The notes beneath the pieces are model-generated. The model ran no database searches. It saw nothing but the letters and a program-made list of their open reading frames with translations, and was not told the DNA's origin. Positions 44,680-54,055 of a stretch of 64,000 nt of DNA are shown here, one piece after another (the stretch's first letter is position 1; each line of letters begins with the position of its first letter). Origin of the DNA: Campylobacter sp. CN_NE2 (GTDB lineage: Bacteria; Campylobacterota; Campylobacteria; Campylobacterales; Campylobacteraceae). The DNA lies in NCBI RefSeq assembly GCF_027797465.1, contig NZ_CP115608.1, positions 868,001-932,000 of the forward strand. Reading direction: 5' to 3'. A program made the position numbers and the translations under genes.

Positions 44680-45900
44680 ATGAAAATTTTAAAAGCAAAA
44701 TATCTACTTTTATGCGATGAAAAATTTACGATTTTACAAGATAAATCAGTCGTTTTTGACGAAAAAATCATCGAAATTTGCGAATTCAAAGAAGCGTTAA
44801 AAAAATATCCAAATTCGCAAATTTACGATTTTTCAAATGACATTGTGCTTCCTGCTTTTATCAACACGCACACGCATTTGGAATTTAGCGCAAACGCCAC
44901 GACTTTGATTTACGGCGATTTTATAAAATGGGTCGGCAGTATTGTTAAAAGCCGCTCAAAACTTTCGAAAAAAGCAACGCAAAATTTGATTGCAAAGCAA
45001 ATCAAAATCATGCAAAAAAGCGGCGTCGGCACTATCGGCGAGATTTCTAGCTTTGGCATAGAGGCTGAAATTTGCGCTAAAAGTGGGGCAAGATTTGTCT
45101 TTTTTAACGAAGCTTTGGGAGCAAATGAAAGTGTCGTAGAAGCGAATTTTGCAAATTTTATGGCTAGATTTGAAAATTCGCAAAAATTTAAAAGCGATAT
45201 GTTTATTCCTGCTGTTTCAGTGCATTCGCCCTACTCCACACACCCAAATTTAATTAAAAAAGTTTGCGAATTTGCTAGGCGTGAAAATTTGGTAATCTCA
45301 ACCCATTTTTTAGAGAGTTCGCACGAGAAAAAGTGGCTTGAAAGCGGCACGGGCGAGTTTAAAAAATGGCTTTTAAATTTTAACAAAAATCCAAAACCAT
45401 TTTATACGCCTAGCGAATTTATCGCCCATTTTAAGGGCATTAAAACGCTTTTTACCCATTGTGTTTGGGCTGATGATTTTTCGCATTTTGACCCTGCCCT
45501 GCACTCGGTTACGACTTGCGTTCGCTCAAATAGACTTCTTAGTAAAAAAAGACTAAATTTAAGTAAAATATTAAATTCAAATTTAAATCTAAATATCGGC
45601 ACGGACGGGCTTAGCTCAAATTTAAGCCTAAATTTTTTAGACGAATTAAGAGCAAATTTATTTATGCACGAAAATATCGCCATTGAAAAACTAGCGCGAA
45701 TTTTGCTCTACTGCGCCACGAACGGCGGTGCAAAAGCTCTTGGACTAAATTTAGGTAGTATCGAAAAAGGCAAAATCGCAGATTTCGCAATTTTTAAGGG
45801 CTTTGAAGTGGCGAATTTAAGCCAACTTCCACTGCAACTAATCTTACAAAGCAAAAACGCAAAAGAACTATTTATTAAAGGACAAAAATGCAATTTTTAA
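44680..45900 (+). CDS. Amidohydrolase family metal-dependent deaminase, aminofutalosine-deaminase-like
   Basis: 406 residues. Metal-binding motifs in order are INTHTHLEF (HxH), THFLES (His), LFTHCVW (His) and [10 protein letters not shown] (Asp), the layout of TRZ/ATZ/SAH-deaminase-type enzymes. The upstream GELISSFGIE-like segment and a C-terminal beta barrel with [10 protein letters not shown] are normal for the family. Homologues in Campylobacterota have been associated with 6-amino-6-deoxyfutalosine deamination in menaquinone synthesis; that assignment is remembered, not proved here. It overlaps sppA by 13 bases and is divergent from aroQ. Confidence 0.8.
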   Translation: MKILKAKYLLLCDEKFTILQDKSVVFDEKIIEICEFKEALKKYPNSQIYDFSNDIVLPAFINTHTHLEFSANATTLIYGDFIKWVGSIVKSRSKLSKKATQNLIAKQIKIMQKSGVGTIGEISSFGIEAEICAKSGARFVFFNEALGANESVVEANFANFMARFENSQKFKSDMFIPAVSVHSPYSTHPNLIKKVCEFARRENLVISTHFLESSHEKKWLESGTGEFKKWLLNFNKNPKPFYTPSEFIAHFKGIKTLFTHCVWADDFSHFDPALHSVTTCVRSNRLLSKKRLNLSKILNSNLNLNIGTDGLSSNLSLNFLDELRANLFMHENIAIEKLARILLYCATNGGAKALGLNLGSIEKGKIADFAIFKGFEVANLSQLPLQLILQSKNAKELFIKGQKCNF

Positions 45901-46760
45901 AGAAAATTTTCACCCCGATTACGGCGACACTCACATTTATCGGCAAACATTTTAAGGCTTTGCTATTTTTATTGATTGTCTATATCATTTTCTTTTCGGG
46001 CGAAAGCGTTCAAAATTCAAACGCAAATTTGGTTGAGATAGAGTTAAAAGGCGAAATTATCGACGCTACTGAAATTTTAGAAAAAATAGACGAAGCAAGT
46101 AAAAATGACGCTATAAAGGGTGTCTTGCTAAATATCGATAGTCCCGGTGGCGCACTTAGTCCAAGCGTAGAAATTTCAGAAGCGATAAAATCGCTAAATT
46201 CGCAAAAGCCCGTCGTAGCCTACGCAAGTGGAACAATGGCAAGCGGGAGTTTGCTAAGTGGAATTTGGGCAGAAAAAATTTATGCAAACAAAGGGAGCTT
46301 CATCGGCTCAATCGGCGTGATTATGCAAGGATTTGACATTTCAAATTTGGCTAACAAAATCGGTGTCGGCGAACAAGTCGTAAAGGCAGGTGAGTTTAAA
46401 GAAGCAGGAACAATGATGCGAAAATGGAGCGAAAAAGAGCGCGAAAGTTTGCAAAATTTGGTTAATAAAAGCTATGAATTTTTCGTTGGCGAAGTGGCAA
46501 GTGCTAGAAAACTTGACGCAAATAAAAGCGACGAGTGGGCAAACGCAAGGGTGTTTTTGGCTGATGATGCTTTGCATTTGGGCTTGATCGACGGAATTTC
46601 AAGCCACAAAGAAGCAAAAATCGCACTTGAAAAATTAAGCGGTGTTGCGTTGCCGATTTGGCAGGAGCTGCCACCGTATGAAAAAATGCTAAATAAGCTC
46701 ACAGCCAAAGGCGAAATGATGATAAGGTCGCTTTTGAGCGCAAAAATAATGGCGAAGTGA
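45888..46760 (+). CDS. sppA: Signal peptide peptidase SppA, S49 family
   Basis: 290 residues. One membrane helix at about 22-40 places the catalytic part in the periplasm. The nucleophile serine is in YASGTMASGSLLSG near residue 115, and the catalytic lysine is in VVKAGEFKEAGT near 164, preceded by NIDSPGGALSPSVEISEAI. Single-domain SppA enzymes form octamers and degrade cleaved signal peptides. It overlaps the amidohydrolase gene and is followed by a family 2 hairpin element. Confidence 0.92.
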   Translation: MQFLKKIFTPITATLTFIGKHFKALLFLLIVYIIFFSGESVQNSNANLVEIELKGEIIDATEILEKIDEASKNDAIKGVLLNIDSPGGALSPSVEISEAIKSLNSQKPVVAYASGTMASGSLLSGIWAEKIYANKGSFIGSIGVIMQGFDISNLANKIGVGEQVVKAGEFKEAGTMMRKWSEKERESLQNLVNKSYEFFVGEVASARKLDANKSDEWANARVFLADDALHLGLIDGISSHKEAKIALEKLSGVALPIWQELPPYEKMLNKLTAKGEMMIRSLLSAKIMAK

Positions 46761-46768
46761 TTTTTAAA

Positions 46769-46890
46769 AAATATTCAAGACAGAGTGGGCGTAGTAATTT
46801 AAAAAATTTCAGGCTTTTAAGCGTAACACACTTTTTCGTGCGTAAGCTTATAAGGCGTGGAATTTTTTAATTTAATCCGTCAGGTATGGG
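46769..46890 (+). repeat. Family 2 hairpin element, copy 2
   Basis: Ends ATTCAAGACAGAGTGGG-CGTAGTAA and TTAATCCGTCAGGTATGGG match copy 1 at 36594. The intervening stem is different: AATTTAAAAAATTTC (46796-46810) with GGAATTTTTTAATTT (46859-46873), and an inner AAGCGTAACACAC/GTGCGTAAGCTT hairpin. Its right end supplies the last codons and stop of the convergent ribD gene. It occupies the whole sppA-ribD gap. Confidence 0.78.
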
Positions 46891-48034
46891 AAATTAGCTC
46901 ATACCAGCCGTATTCGTCGCTATCAAATTTGGCTGTGAAAAGTGGCTTAAATTTCAAATCGCTTCTAAAATTTTCGCCAGTTTTGAGCGAATTTGAGCGG
47001 AAAAACAGAAATAAATTTACTTTATCGGCGATTTCATTTAGCAAATTTTGCCCGCCTTCTATCATCACTAAGCCTGAATTTAAGGCTGTTTTCAAATCAT
47101 TTGTGATTTGCACATTTCGATTCGCAACGCCAAAAAGCGGAATAGTTTTATCAAACTCTCGTTGCCTAGAATAGATAAAAATATCTGGATTTTTTCCGCT
47201 TAAAATCAGCCTAGTATCGAGCTTCGGGCGATCTGTGCGCACGGTATTTCCGCCGATAAGCAAAGCGTCGCAAACATTGCGTAAATAGTGCGAAAATGTG
47301 CGAGATTTTAAATTTGAAATTTCGCCCGTAATCACGCCGTTTGCAGAAAATGCGAGTTTAAAAAAGCTAAAATTCCCGCCATTTTGCCACTGCAAAAACG
47401 GCTTTAAAAGCGCGTCGCACTCGTCTTTTAAAACACCAAATTCCACTTCCACGCCACTTTGCGCTAAGATTTCGCCACCGCCACTAGCTTTTTCGTTTAA
47501 ATCCGCCACGCCGATTACGACTTTTTTAAAGCCTAAATTTTTAAGTAAAAGGGCACATGATGGCGTTTTGCCGATATGGGCGCAGGGTTCGAGCGTAACA
47601 AAAGCAGTGGCATTTTTAAGTAAATTTGCGTGATTTTTTAGGATAAATTCATAAACGAAATTTGCATTTAGATTTTTGAACTCTAAAATTTGATTTGCAA
47701 AGTGTGATTTTGCGGATACTGCACCGAAATTTTCGAAAAAATCGCCGTAGATTAGATTTTGCGAATTTTTGCAAATTTCGCTCAAATTGACGCCAAATTC
47801 GCTTTCATAAATTTGCAAAAATTTATTTAAAAATTCATCGCTTATCTCGCAAAGTGCGACAAAAACAGCGTTTGCTTCGGCGTGTAAGAGTCCAGCTTTT
47901 TTATGAGAATTTATACTTAAAATTTTGCCGTGCGTATCGGCTACCACGCACCCCACAGCAGGATTTGGAAAGGTTAAAATTTGATATTTCCACGCTTCAT
48001 TTAGAGCCAAGCGCATATAAAATTCGTTAGTCAT
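46880..48034 (-). CDS. ribD: Bifunctional riboflavin deaminase/reductase RibD with large insertion
   Basis: 384 residues. The deaminase zinc motif HAEANA is near residue 51, but the second half, EPCAHIGKTPSC, is near 149. In E. coli these lie about 25 residues apart, so roughly 75 residues are inserted between them. A reductase domain follows (LAFSANGVITGE, IGGNTVRTDRP). It makes 5-amino-6-ribitylamino-uracil phosphate for riboflavin. The last codons fall in the conserved right end of a family 2 repeat, so the C-terminus may be repeat-derived. Zinc ligands are intact, so activity is likely. Confidence 0.88.
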   Translation of the reverse strand: MTNEFYMRLALNEAWKYQILTFPNPAVGCVVADTHGKILSINSHKKAGLLHAEANAVFVALCEISDEFLNKFLQIYESEFGVNLSEICKNSQNLIYGDFFENFGAVSAKSHFANQILEFKNLNANFVYEFILKNHANLLKNATAFVTLEPCAHIGKTPSCALLLKNLGFKKVVIGVADLNEKASGGGEILAQSGVEVEFGVLKDECDALLKPFLQWQNGGNFSFFKLAFSANGVITGEISNLKSRTFSHYLRNVCDALLIGGNTVRTDRPKLDTRLILSGKNPDIFIYSRQREFDKTIPLFGVANRNVQITNDLKTALNSGLVMIEGGQNLLNEIADKVNLFLFFRSNSLKTGENFRSDLKFKPLFTAKFDSDEYGWYELISHT

Positions 48035-48042
48035 TTTTTTAC

Positions 48043-49338
48043 CTAATTATAATTTGTTAATAAATGCTTCTTAGAATACTGATATAAATATATATCTATA
48101 ATCAGGCTAACAATCAAGCCAAAACCAAAAAGCAAGATTATAAAATCCATTGAAACTAAAAAAATTCCTTTTGTTACCAAAATATATGCCACTCCGTAAT
48201 AGATAAAATTTACTATTAAACATTCGTAAAAAATGTAATTTGTTTTACCTACTGAAATTAAAATGGATTGAATAAGCACACAAAAAACATAACAAATATA
48301 GAAAGGTAAGCTTTTATATATAATATTTAAAATAATATCTACTTCGTTTGCTTTAATAATATATTCGAACATAAATTTCCACAATGGAATGCTAATCAAC
48401 CATAATAAAATAATTAATATTGCTAAAATAATATAATTCCAAATTCTTTTATAGCCGTTATAATACTCTCTTTTTATCATTTCACCCATTGACATCACAG
48501 GAATAAGAAGCCAACCCCAAATGAAATTATTAGCCAACCAAAAATTTCCCATTTGCGAAACCTGTCCGACCATTTTCATAACCACTGCAATATAAACCAA
48601 ATTTGCAATAAATACTTGCATTCCAGAAAATATTCCTGTTTTAAACCAATCTTTTATTGCTTCTTTATTTATTCCAGTCCAAGATTTAATTAAATTTTCT
48701 CTGTATAAAAGGAAAATTGATACAATAGAGATAATAAAATTAACTAAAATATTTGTAATGGCAACGCCAGTTGCACCATTATTTGGAATTAATAAAATAT
48801 TACCAATAGACAACATAATGACTTTTATAATTAGTAATGTTACGAAATATTCATATTTTCCTTTTACTACAAAAATGATATATATATATGAACTAATAAA
48901 TCCTATAATAAAACCAAATGTTTCTAATTTCAAATAATCTATGCTTTCTTTTGGAGCATTCATATATGAAATTAAATTTGTTGCATAAAAATATATAACA
49001 CCAGAAATACAAAGATATAAAATAAAAGCTATTATAAAAGTCGTATTTATTCTACTAGACATCTCGATATTATCTTTTGCCTTATTAAATACAAAATACA
49101 TAGGCACTGTCAAAAAAGCCAAAATTGTTTCATTGAAAAGATCAAACCACTCTATTTGACTAGCAATACTAAATTCATTTCCACCTATACTACTAATAAG
49201 CCTATCGATTACTAATTGATTAATGCTGGGAATAAAAGAAAAAATCATTAACGATAAAAATAAAAAATATTCTTTCTTTGTAAATGCTTGCTCTAATATT
49301 TGCTTTTTTATACTTTTACCAAACAAAATATTATCCAT
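48043..49338 (-). CDS. MATE-like polytopic transporter
   Basis: 431 residues with about twelve hydrophobic helices, MATE or MOP superfamily by pattern: N-terminal FLSLMIFSFIPSINQLVIDRLISSIGG, then repeated pairs of helices with PMYFVFNKA and PNNGATGVAITNILVNFIIS. The latter is typical of the GATGAAIAT-like MATE motif. It exports drugs, dyes or a glycan precursor by ion antiport. The gene is noticeably more AT-rich, with many Ile and Asn, than ribD and rimP on either side, and stands alone between them, suggesting acquisition. Substrate unknown. Confidence 0.82.
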   Translation of the reverse strand: MDNILFGKSIKKQILEQAFTKKEYFLFLSLMIFSFIPSINQLVIDRLISSIGGNEFSIASQIEWFDLFNETILAFLTVPMYFVFNKAKDNIEMSSRINTTFIIAFILYLCISGVIYFYATNLISYMNAPKESIDYLKLETFGFIIGFISSYIYIIFVVKGKYEYFVTLLIIKVIMLSIGNILLIPNNGATGVAITNILVNFIISIVSIFLLYRENLIKSWTGINKEAIKDWFKTGIFSGMQVFIANLVYIAVVMKMVGQVSQMGNFWLANNFIWGWLLIPVMSMGEMIKREYYNGYKRIWNYIILAILIILLWLISIPLWKFMFEYIIKANEVDIILNIIYKSLPFYICYVFCVLIQSILISVGKTNYIFYECLIVNFIYYGVAYILVTKGIFLVSMDFIILLFGFGLIVSLIIDIYLYQYSKKHLLTNYN

Positions 49339-49360
49339 TATTTTATTTTATAACAAAGCT

Positions 49361-49780
49361 CTACCACTCAATATAAGTTTTCGCCTTTTTTATATCGCTA
49401 AATTTAATGCAAATTTCGCCGTCAGTAGTATCTAAGTATAAATTTTGATCTTCGAATTTAAGGATTTTTCCGCAAATTTTATCTTTTTCGCTCGTGGTTA
49501 TTTTGACTAACTCGCCCACGCTTTTGCTAAAATGCTCTATTTTGCTTAGTTTGCGCTCTAACCCCGGGCTTGATACTTCTAAAAAATACTCGCCCGAAAC
49601 AGGCGGTTCGACATCGAAAATCGGCGATAAAATGCGACTTAGTCTTTCGCAGTCTTCCAAGCTCACGCCACCTTGCTTAGTCACAAAAACTCTATAAATC
49701 GTTTTGCCGTTTTCGCTAGCTGTTTCGCAATCGTAAAATTCCAGCCCACACTCGCTGGCAAGGGCGTTTAAATCAACCAT
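49361..49780 (-). CDS. rimP: Ribosome maturation factor RimP
   Basis: 139 residues, normal for RimP. An N-terminal alpha/beta domain (LEFYDCETASENGKTIYRVFVTKQGGVSLEDCERLSRILSPIFD) with the VEPPVSGEYFLEVSSPGLERKL signature precedes a small SH3-like C-terminal domain. It helps 30S assembly. It overlaps rbfA by eight bases, in the block rimP-rbfA-infB-ylxR read from the minus strand. Confidence 0.93.
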   Translation of the reverse strand: MVDLNALASECGLEFYDCETASENGKTIYRVFVTKQGGVSLEDCERLSRILSPIFDVEPPVSGEYFLEVSSPGLERKLSKIEHFSKSVGELVKITTSEKDKICGKILKFEDQNLYLDTTDGEICIKFSDIKKAKTYIEW

Positions 49781-50138
49781 TTTTATTTAAATCCTTACTA
49801 ATTTTTTCAAACAAATCGTCCATTTTGTTTTGGTATTCGAGCCTATCGTCGAATTTGAAGTGAAGCGCAGGTGAGCGAAACCAGCCCTCAGCTTCCATGC
49901 AATGGTTTTGGATAAAACGGCTTACTTTTTTGAGTTTTGCCAAGATTAGCTCTTGCTCCCTTTCGTCTAAGCCCATTTTATCGAGATATACAAAGGCATC
50001 ATAGCGTCCTCTTTTGCACTCGACATCGGTTACGCAAAGCCCGTGCAAAAACTCATCATCAAGCTGCGATAAAGCCTGTGGAATCAGCTCTTTTAGGACA
50101 CTTGCGGTTCGTAGTCGTCTAACTTCGTGAGCGTTCAT
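49773..50138 (-). CDS. rbfA: Ribosome-binding factor A
   Basis: 121 residues. It has the RbfA KH-like fold (EVRRLRTASVLKELIPQAL, VTDVECKRGRYDAFVYLD, RFIQNHCMEAEGWFRSPALHFKFDDRLE). It binds the 30S subunit and aids 16S 5'-end maturation and cold adaptation. It lies 9 bases after infB and overlaps rimP by eight, consistent with a single ribosome-biogenesis transcript. Confidence 0.93.
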   Translation of the reverse strand: MNAHEVRRLRTASVLKELIPQALSQLDDEFLHGLCVTDVECKRGRYDAFVYLDKMGLDEREQELILAKLKKVSRFIQNHCMEAEGWFRSPALHFKFDDRLEYQNKMDDLFEKISKDLNKNG

Positions 50139-50147
50139 AAATCACCT

Positions 50148-52928
50148 TTATAGCGTAGCTTGTTCTTCTTTTTCTTTGAAGCTTTCGATGAAATCCCCAA
50201 CGCGCATATCATTGTATCCGTCTATGCCAACACCGCATTCAAAGCCTTTTGCCACCTCTTTTGCGTCATCTTTAAAGCGTTTTAGTGAGCTTATGTTTCC
50301 TTCGAAAACCACCACGCCGTCGCGGATTACGCGGATTTTAGCACCCCTTTGGATAGAGCCTTCTGTAACCATACAACCTGCGATTTGTCCGATTTTTGGC
50401 ACATTTATGACTTGGCGAATTTCAGCTTGACCAAGGTCTTCTTCTCTGATAATCGGGCTCATTAATCCGCCTAAAATCGCCTTAACATCGTCAAGCAAGT
50501 TATAAATGACATTGTAAGTTTTTATCTCAACGCCGCGTTCTTTGGCTTTTTCTTTGACTTCGCCTGTCGGGCGAATATTAAAGCCCAAAATCACACAGTT
50601 TTCACTAGCACTTGCTAGCCCCACATCGTTTTGCGTGATACCGCCAACGCCTGAGTGTATGATATTTACCTTAACTTCGTCGTTGCGAAGTTTTTCTAAA
50701 CTTGATTTGATAGCTTCAAGAGAGCCCACCACATCGGCTTTTACGATAACAGGAAGCGATTTTAACTCGCCCTCTGCGATTTTTGCGCTTAGCTCGTCGA
50801 TTGTAACCTTTGTAGATTTTGATAGCTCTTTTTGGCGTTGGTGCTCGTAAATTCGGCTCGCATACTCTCTTGCTTCTTTATCGCTATTTACGCCAATTAG
50901 CGTTTCTCCGGCTTCTGGAACTTCGCTAAGACCGATGATGACACCACACTCACCCGGAGCAATCGAGCTTAGCTTTTTGCCTTTATCATCATTTAGGGCT
51001 CTAACCTTTCCATACGCCACACCTGCTACGACCGTATCACCCACTTTTAGTGTGCCGTTTTGGACAATGACGGTAGCAACCGGACCACGACCCTTTTGAA
51101 GTGAGCTTTCTATAATGGTTGCTTTTGCTTGGCGAGTTTTGTCGGCTTTTAATTCAAGCAAATCGGCTTGAAGCAAGACGATTTCAAGTAAATCTTCAAT
51201 TCCCATACCTGTTTTAGCTGAAATCGGCACAAATTCATAGCTTCCGCCCCACTCGGTCGGCATTATATCAAGTTCCGCAAGTCCTGTTTTTACCAAATCA
51301 GGATTTGCGTTTTCTTTATCCATTTTATTGATAGCGATGATTATCGGCACACCGGCAGCTTTGGCGTGATTTACGGCTTCTTTTGTTTGCGGTTTTACGC
51401 CGTCATCTGCCGCAACCACGATGATAACAATGTCGGTAACTTCCGCACCTCTAGCACGCATAGATGTAAATGCTTCGTGTCCAGGGGTATCGATAAATGT
51501 GATATTTCGTCCGTTTTTCTCGACCATATACGCACCCACATGTTGCGTGATACCGCCTGCTTCGCCACTTACGACGCGTGAATTTCTAATGAAATCAAGC
51601 AAACTAGTCTTTCCGTGATCGACATGTCCCATAATGGTAATTACTGGCGCTCTTGTGGTTAAATTTTCTTCAACTACTTCATCTTCATAAGCCTTGACAT
51701 AATCGAATTCTTCTGCTTCATTTACGATATTTACCTCAATGCCAAATTCTTCTGCCAAAATCTCAATCGCATCTTCGTCCAAAAAGTCGTTTTTAGTCGT
51801 CATCATACCAAGCAAAAATAGCTTTGAAATGATTTCACTAGGCTGTTTTTTGATTTTTTCGGCAAATTCATAAACACGAATTTCTTTTGGGATATTTACA
51901 GAAGTTACGCTCTGCTCGTCATCTTTTTTGACGACTTTTTTATGTTTTTTGCGACTTCCACGACTAATGCCTGTATCATTGCCGTAAAACTGCGTTTGCG
52001 AACCTTTGTAGATATTTGGTTGATTTTTGGTTTTTGTTTTGTTTTCTACTTGGATAGGCTTAACCGTAAGATCAGGCAAAACTACCATATCTTCATCATC
52101 ATCGATGACTATATCGGCTAGTTCGTGATCACTTACAAGCTCGATTTTTTGTGTTTCTTCTTTTTTTGTGGCTTGAATTTGCTTTTTCTCTTTTTTCTTT
52201 TTCTTCAAATTCATCTCGGCATTTGAAAAAATCGCTTCTAAATTTGCCGTGATTTTCTCAGCTTTTGGCTTTTCGACACTTTGTGGTTGTTTTGATGGAA
52301 TATTTTCTTCTTCAATATCTTTTTTCTTTTTTACTATCACTAACCCACGGCGTTTTTTAAGACTTTCCATAGCTAGGCTCTCGCCTTTTTCAAAAATGTC
52401 GGCTTTTGGTTTTGGATCGATTTTTGGCTCTTCTTTTTGAATTTCTGGTTTTTCGGCTTTTATTTCAGGGGTTATTTCAGGTTCTTTTTTTTCTTGGGTT
52501 TGCGGTTTAGGAATTTGGATTTCTTCTACTTTTTCGACCTTTTTTTCTGCTTTGATTTCATCTTTTTTAGCAACTTTTTGGCTAGATTTAGCCGTTTTTT
52601 TGCTCTCTTTTGGCTTTTCTTCTTTTTTTGGTTTTTCAGCCTTATCTTTTGCAGGTTTTTCATCTTTTGTGCTTTTTTTAGCGCTTTTTTCTTCTGTTTT
52701 TTCTTTTGGTTTTGCACTTTTTTCAGCTTTTGGCGCCTTTGGCTTTGTGGCACTTTGTGGCAAAATCCCTGTTTGTATATACTCATAAATCGCAGCAGCT
52801 TCTTCATCGCTTACGACATTTGTTTTGGCTTTTATCTTTTTAAAGCCCATTTCCTGAGCTTTTTGTATGATTTCCTTTGAATCATATCCAAGTTCATCAG
52901 CTATCTCTGAAATCTTAACATTCCCCAT
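50148..52928 (-). CDS. infB: Translation initiation factor IF-2
   Basis: 926 residues. A short N-terminal helical domain ([15 protein letters not shown]) is followed by a long Lys/Glu/Pro-rich linker to about residue 340. The G domain has GHVDHGKT near 432, DTPGHEAF and NKMD, and is followed by the beta-barrel and fMet-tRNA-binding domain. It delivers initiator tRNA to the ribosome. The highly charged linker generates spurious antisense open frames. It overlaps ylxR by 14 bases and is followed by rbfA. Confidence 0.97.
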   Translation of the reverse strand: MGNVKISEIADELGYDSKEIIQKAQEMGFKKIKAKTNVVSDEEAAAIYEYIQTGILPQSATKPKAPKAEKSAKPKEKTEEKSAKKSTKDEKPAKDKAEKPKKEEKPKESKKTAKSSQKVAKKDEIKAEKKVEKVEEIQIPKPQTQEKKEPEITPEIKAEKPEIQKEEPKIDPKPKADIFEKGESLAMESLKKRRGLVIVKKKKDIEEENIPSKQPQSVEKPKAEKITANLEAIFSNAEMNLKKKKKEKKQIQATKKEETQKIELVSDHELADIVIDDDEDMVVLPDLTVKPIQVENKTKTKNQPNIYKGSQTQFYGNDTGISRGSRKKHKKVVKKDDEQSVTSVNIPKEIRVYEFAEKIKKQPSEIISKLFLLGMMTTKNDFLDEDAIEILAEEFGIEVNIVNEAEEFDYVKAYEDEVVEENLTTRAPVITIMGHVDHGKTSLLDFIRNSRVVSGEAGGITQHVGAYMVEKNGRNITFIDTPGHEAFTSMRARGAEVTDIVIIVVAADDGVKPQTKEAVNHAKAAGVPIIIAINKMDKENANPDLVKTGLAELDIMPTEWGGSYEFVPISAKTGMGIEDLLEIVLLQADLLELKADKTRQAKATIIESSLQKGRGPVATVIVQNGTLKVGDTVVAGVAYGKVRALNDDKGKKLSSIAPGECGVIIGLSEVPEAGETLIGVNSDKEAREYASRIYEHQRQKELSKSTKVTIDELSAKIAEGELKSLPVIVKADVVGSLEAIKSSLEKLRNDEVKVNIIHSGVGGITQNDVGLASASENCVILGFNIRPTGEVKEKAKERGVEIKTYNVIYNLLDDVKAILGGLMSPIIREEDLGQAEIRQVINVPKIGQIAGCMVTEGSIQRGAKIRVIRDGVVVFEGNISSLKRFKDDAKEVAKGFECGVGIDGYNDMRVGDFIESFKEKEEQATL

Positions 52929-53148
52929 TTAAAAGCTTCTCCTTCAAATCATCATCATCAAAATTTATCGAATTTAAAAATTTTGATAGTCTTTTTTTAT
53001 TATTTTTGTCTTTTTGATTTATACATGTGTTGCAGATATAAAAACTTCTACCGCTTTCTTTTTTCACAGCAAATTTGCTAAGCTCGGATTTTTCAAGCCT
53101 AACTCTACAAATCACACACATTCTTATCGGTTTATGATCCTTAAACAT
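52915..53148 (-). CDS. ylxR: YlxR/DUF448 family protein (RnpM-like)
   Basis: 77 residues. The DUF448 signature [13 protein letters not shown] at residues 12-24 is followed by [11 protein letters not shown], giving CxxC-like cysteine pairs. YlxR proteins are RNA-binding and recently linked to RNase P (RnpM) in Bacillus. It sits upstream of infB as in most bacteria and overlaps it by 14 bases. It is the first gene after thrB in the block, separated by 20 bases. Confidence 0.87.
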   Translation of the reverse strand: MFKDHKPIRMCVICRVRLEKSELSKFAVKKESGRSFYICNTCINQKDKNNKKRLSKFLNSINFDDDDLKEKLLNGEC

Positions 53149-53168
53149 TAATTATATCTTTTTTTTTC

Positions 53169-54047
53169 TTAGTTAATTTTAAATCCGCCGTTATCAATAT
53201 CCAAAATTTCAACTCTAAATTCAGTGAAATTTTCCGATAAAACTTTTTTTAGTCTATCTGCATTATCTTTAAGCGTCAAATTTAAAAACGATGATCCGCT
53301 ACCTGAGAGCGAACTCATCAAAGCGCCATTTTTGTATGCGATTTCACGCACTTTAAAAAGCTCAGGCAAACTAGCCATGCGAATTTCTTCGTGCATTTTA
53401 TCGATACAGGCAAGGCGAAGCATTTTATAATCTTGTTTCATAAAACAAGCCGTTAAAAACGAAGCATGAGCTAAATTCGAAACGCACTCTTTCATCGTGT
53501 AATTTTTAGGCAATTTTCCGCGAGATTCGTTTGTGCTCATAGGCTTATTTGGGATTACCACAACCGCTTTTATATCAGGTGAAATTTCGCATTTTTGGCA
53601 ATAAACTTTGCCGTTATCAACAATAGAGCTTACAAAACCACCATGCACGGCAGGAGCGATATTATCAGGGTGATTTTCGTATTCTAAGGCAAGATTTAAA
53701 ATTTTACTTCTATCTACGCTAAATCCACACATCTCATGTGCTGCTGCGATAGCTCCGACAATCACGGCTGAACTTGAACCAAGACCACGCGAAAATGGGA
53801 TATTATTTTGAAAAACAAAACGAAAATTTGCCTGATTTGACGAAAGTTTTGAATAAATTTCTCTAAAAATATTCAAAAAAGAGTTGTTTTTTCTAAGCGA
53901 AATTTTCTCGCTTCCTTCTCCACAAAGTGAAACAGAAGTTACCTTTTGTTCGGTAATTTCAACGACATTAAAAAGCTCTAAGCTAAGACCAAGGGCGTCA
54001 AATCCCGGTCCTAAATTTGCACTAGTAGCTGGAATTTTGATAATCAA
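53169..54047 (-). CDS. thrB: Homoserine kinase
   Basis: 292 residues, GHMP kinase. N-terminal PATSANLGPGFDALG, the phosphate loop FSRGLGSSSAVIVGA near residue 90 and a C-terminal SGSGSSFLNL motif are all present. It phosphorylates homoserine for threonine synthesis. It is upstream of ylxR-infB and 8 bases after the tsaB-like gene, in the block lpxC-tsaB-thrB-ylxR-infB-rbfA-rimP that I recall from C. jejuni. Confidence 0.95.
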   Translation of the reverse strand: MIIKIPATSANLGPGFDALGLSLELFNVVEITEQKVTSVSLCGEGSEKISLRKNNSFLNIFREIYSKLSSNQANFRFVFQNNIPFSRGLGSSSAVIVGAIAAAHEMCGFSVDRSKILNLALEYENHPDNIAPAVHGGFVSSIVDNGKVYCQKCEISPDIKAVVVIPNKPMSTNESRGKLPKNYTMKECVSNLAHASFLTACFMKQDYKMLRLACIDKMHEEIRMASLPELFKVREIAYKNGALMSSLSGSGSSFLNLTLKDNADRLKKVLSENFTEFRVEILDIDNGGFKIN

Positions 54048-54055
54048 TTTCTCTC

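Noticed and set aside
44594-44698. Longer N-terminus for aroQ
   Set aside because: It would overlap the divergent amidohydrolase start and both promoters; the ATG at 44593 has AAAGGAC and begins the conserved domain.
52437-52880. Plus-strand frame of 147 codons, Phe-rich
   Set aside because: It is the complement of the Lys/Glu-rich linker of infB; such antisense frames arise from repeated lysine codons.
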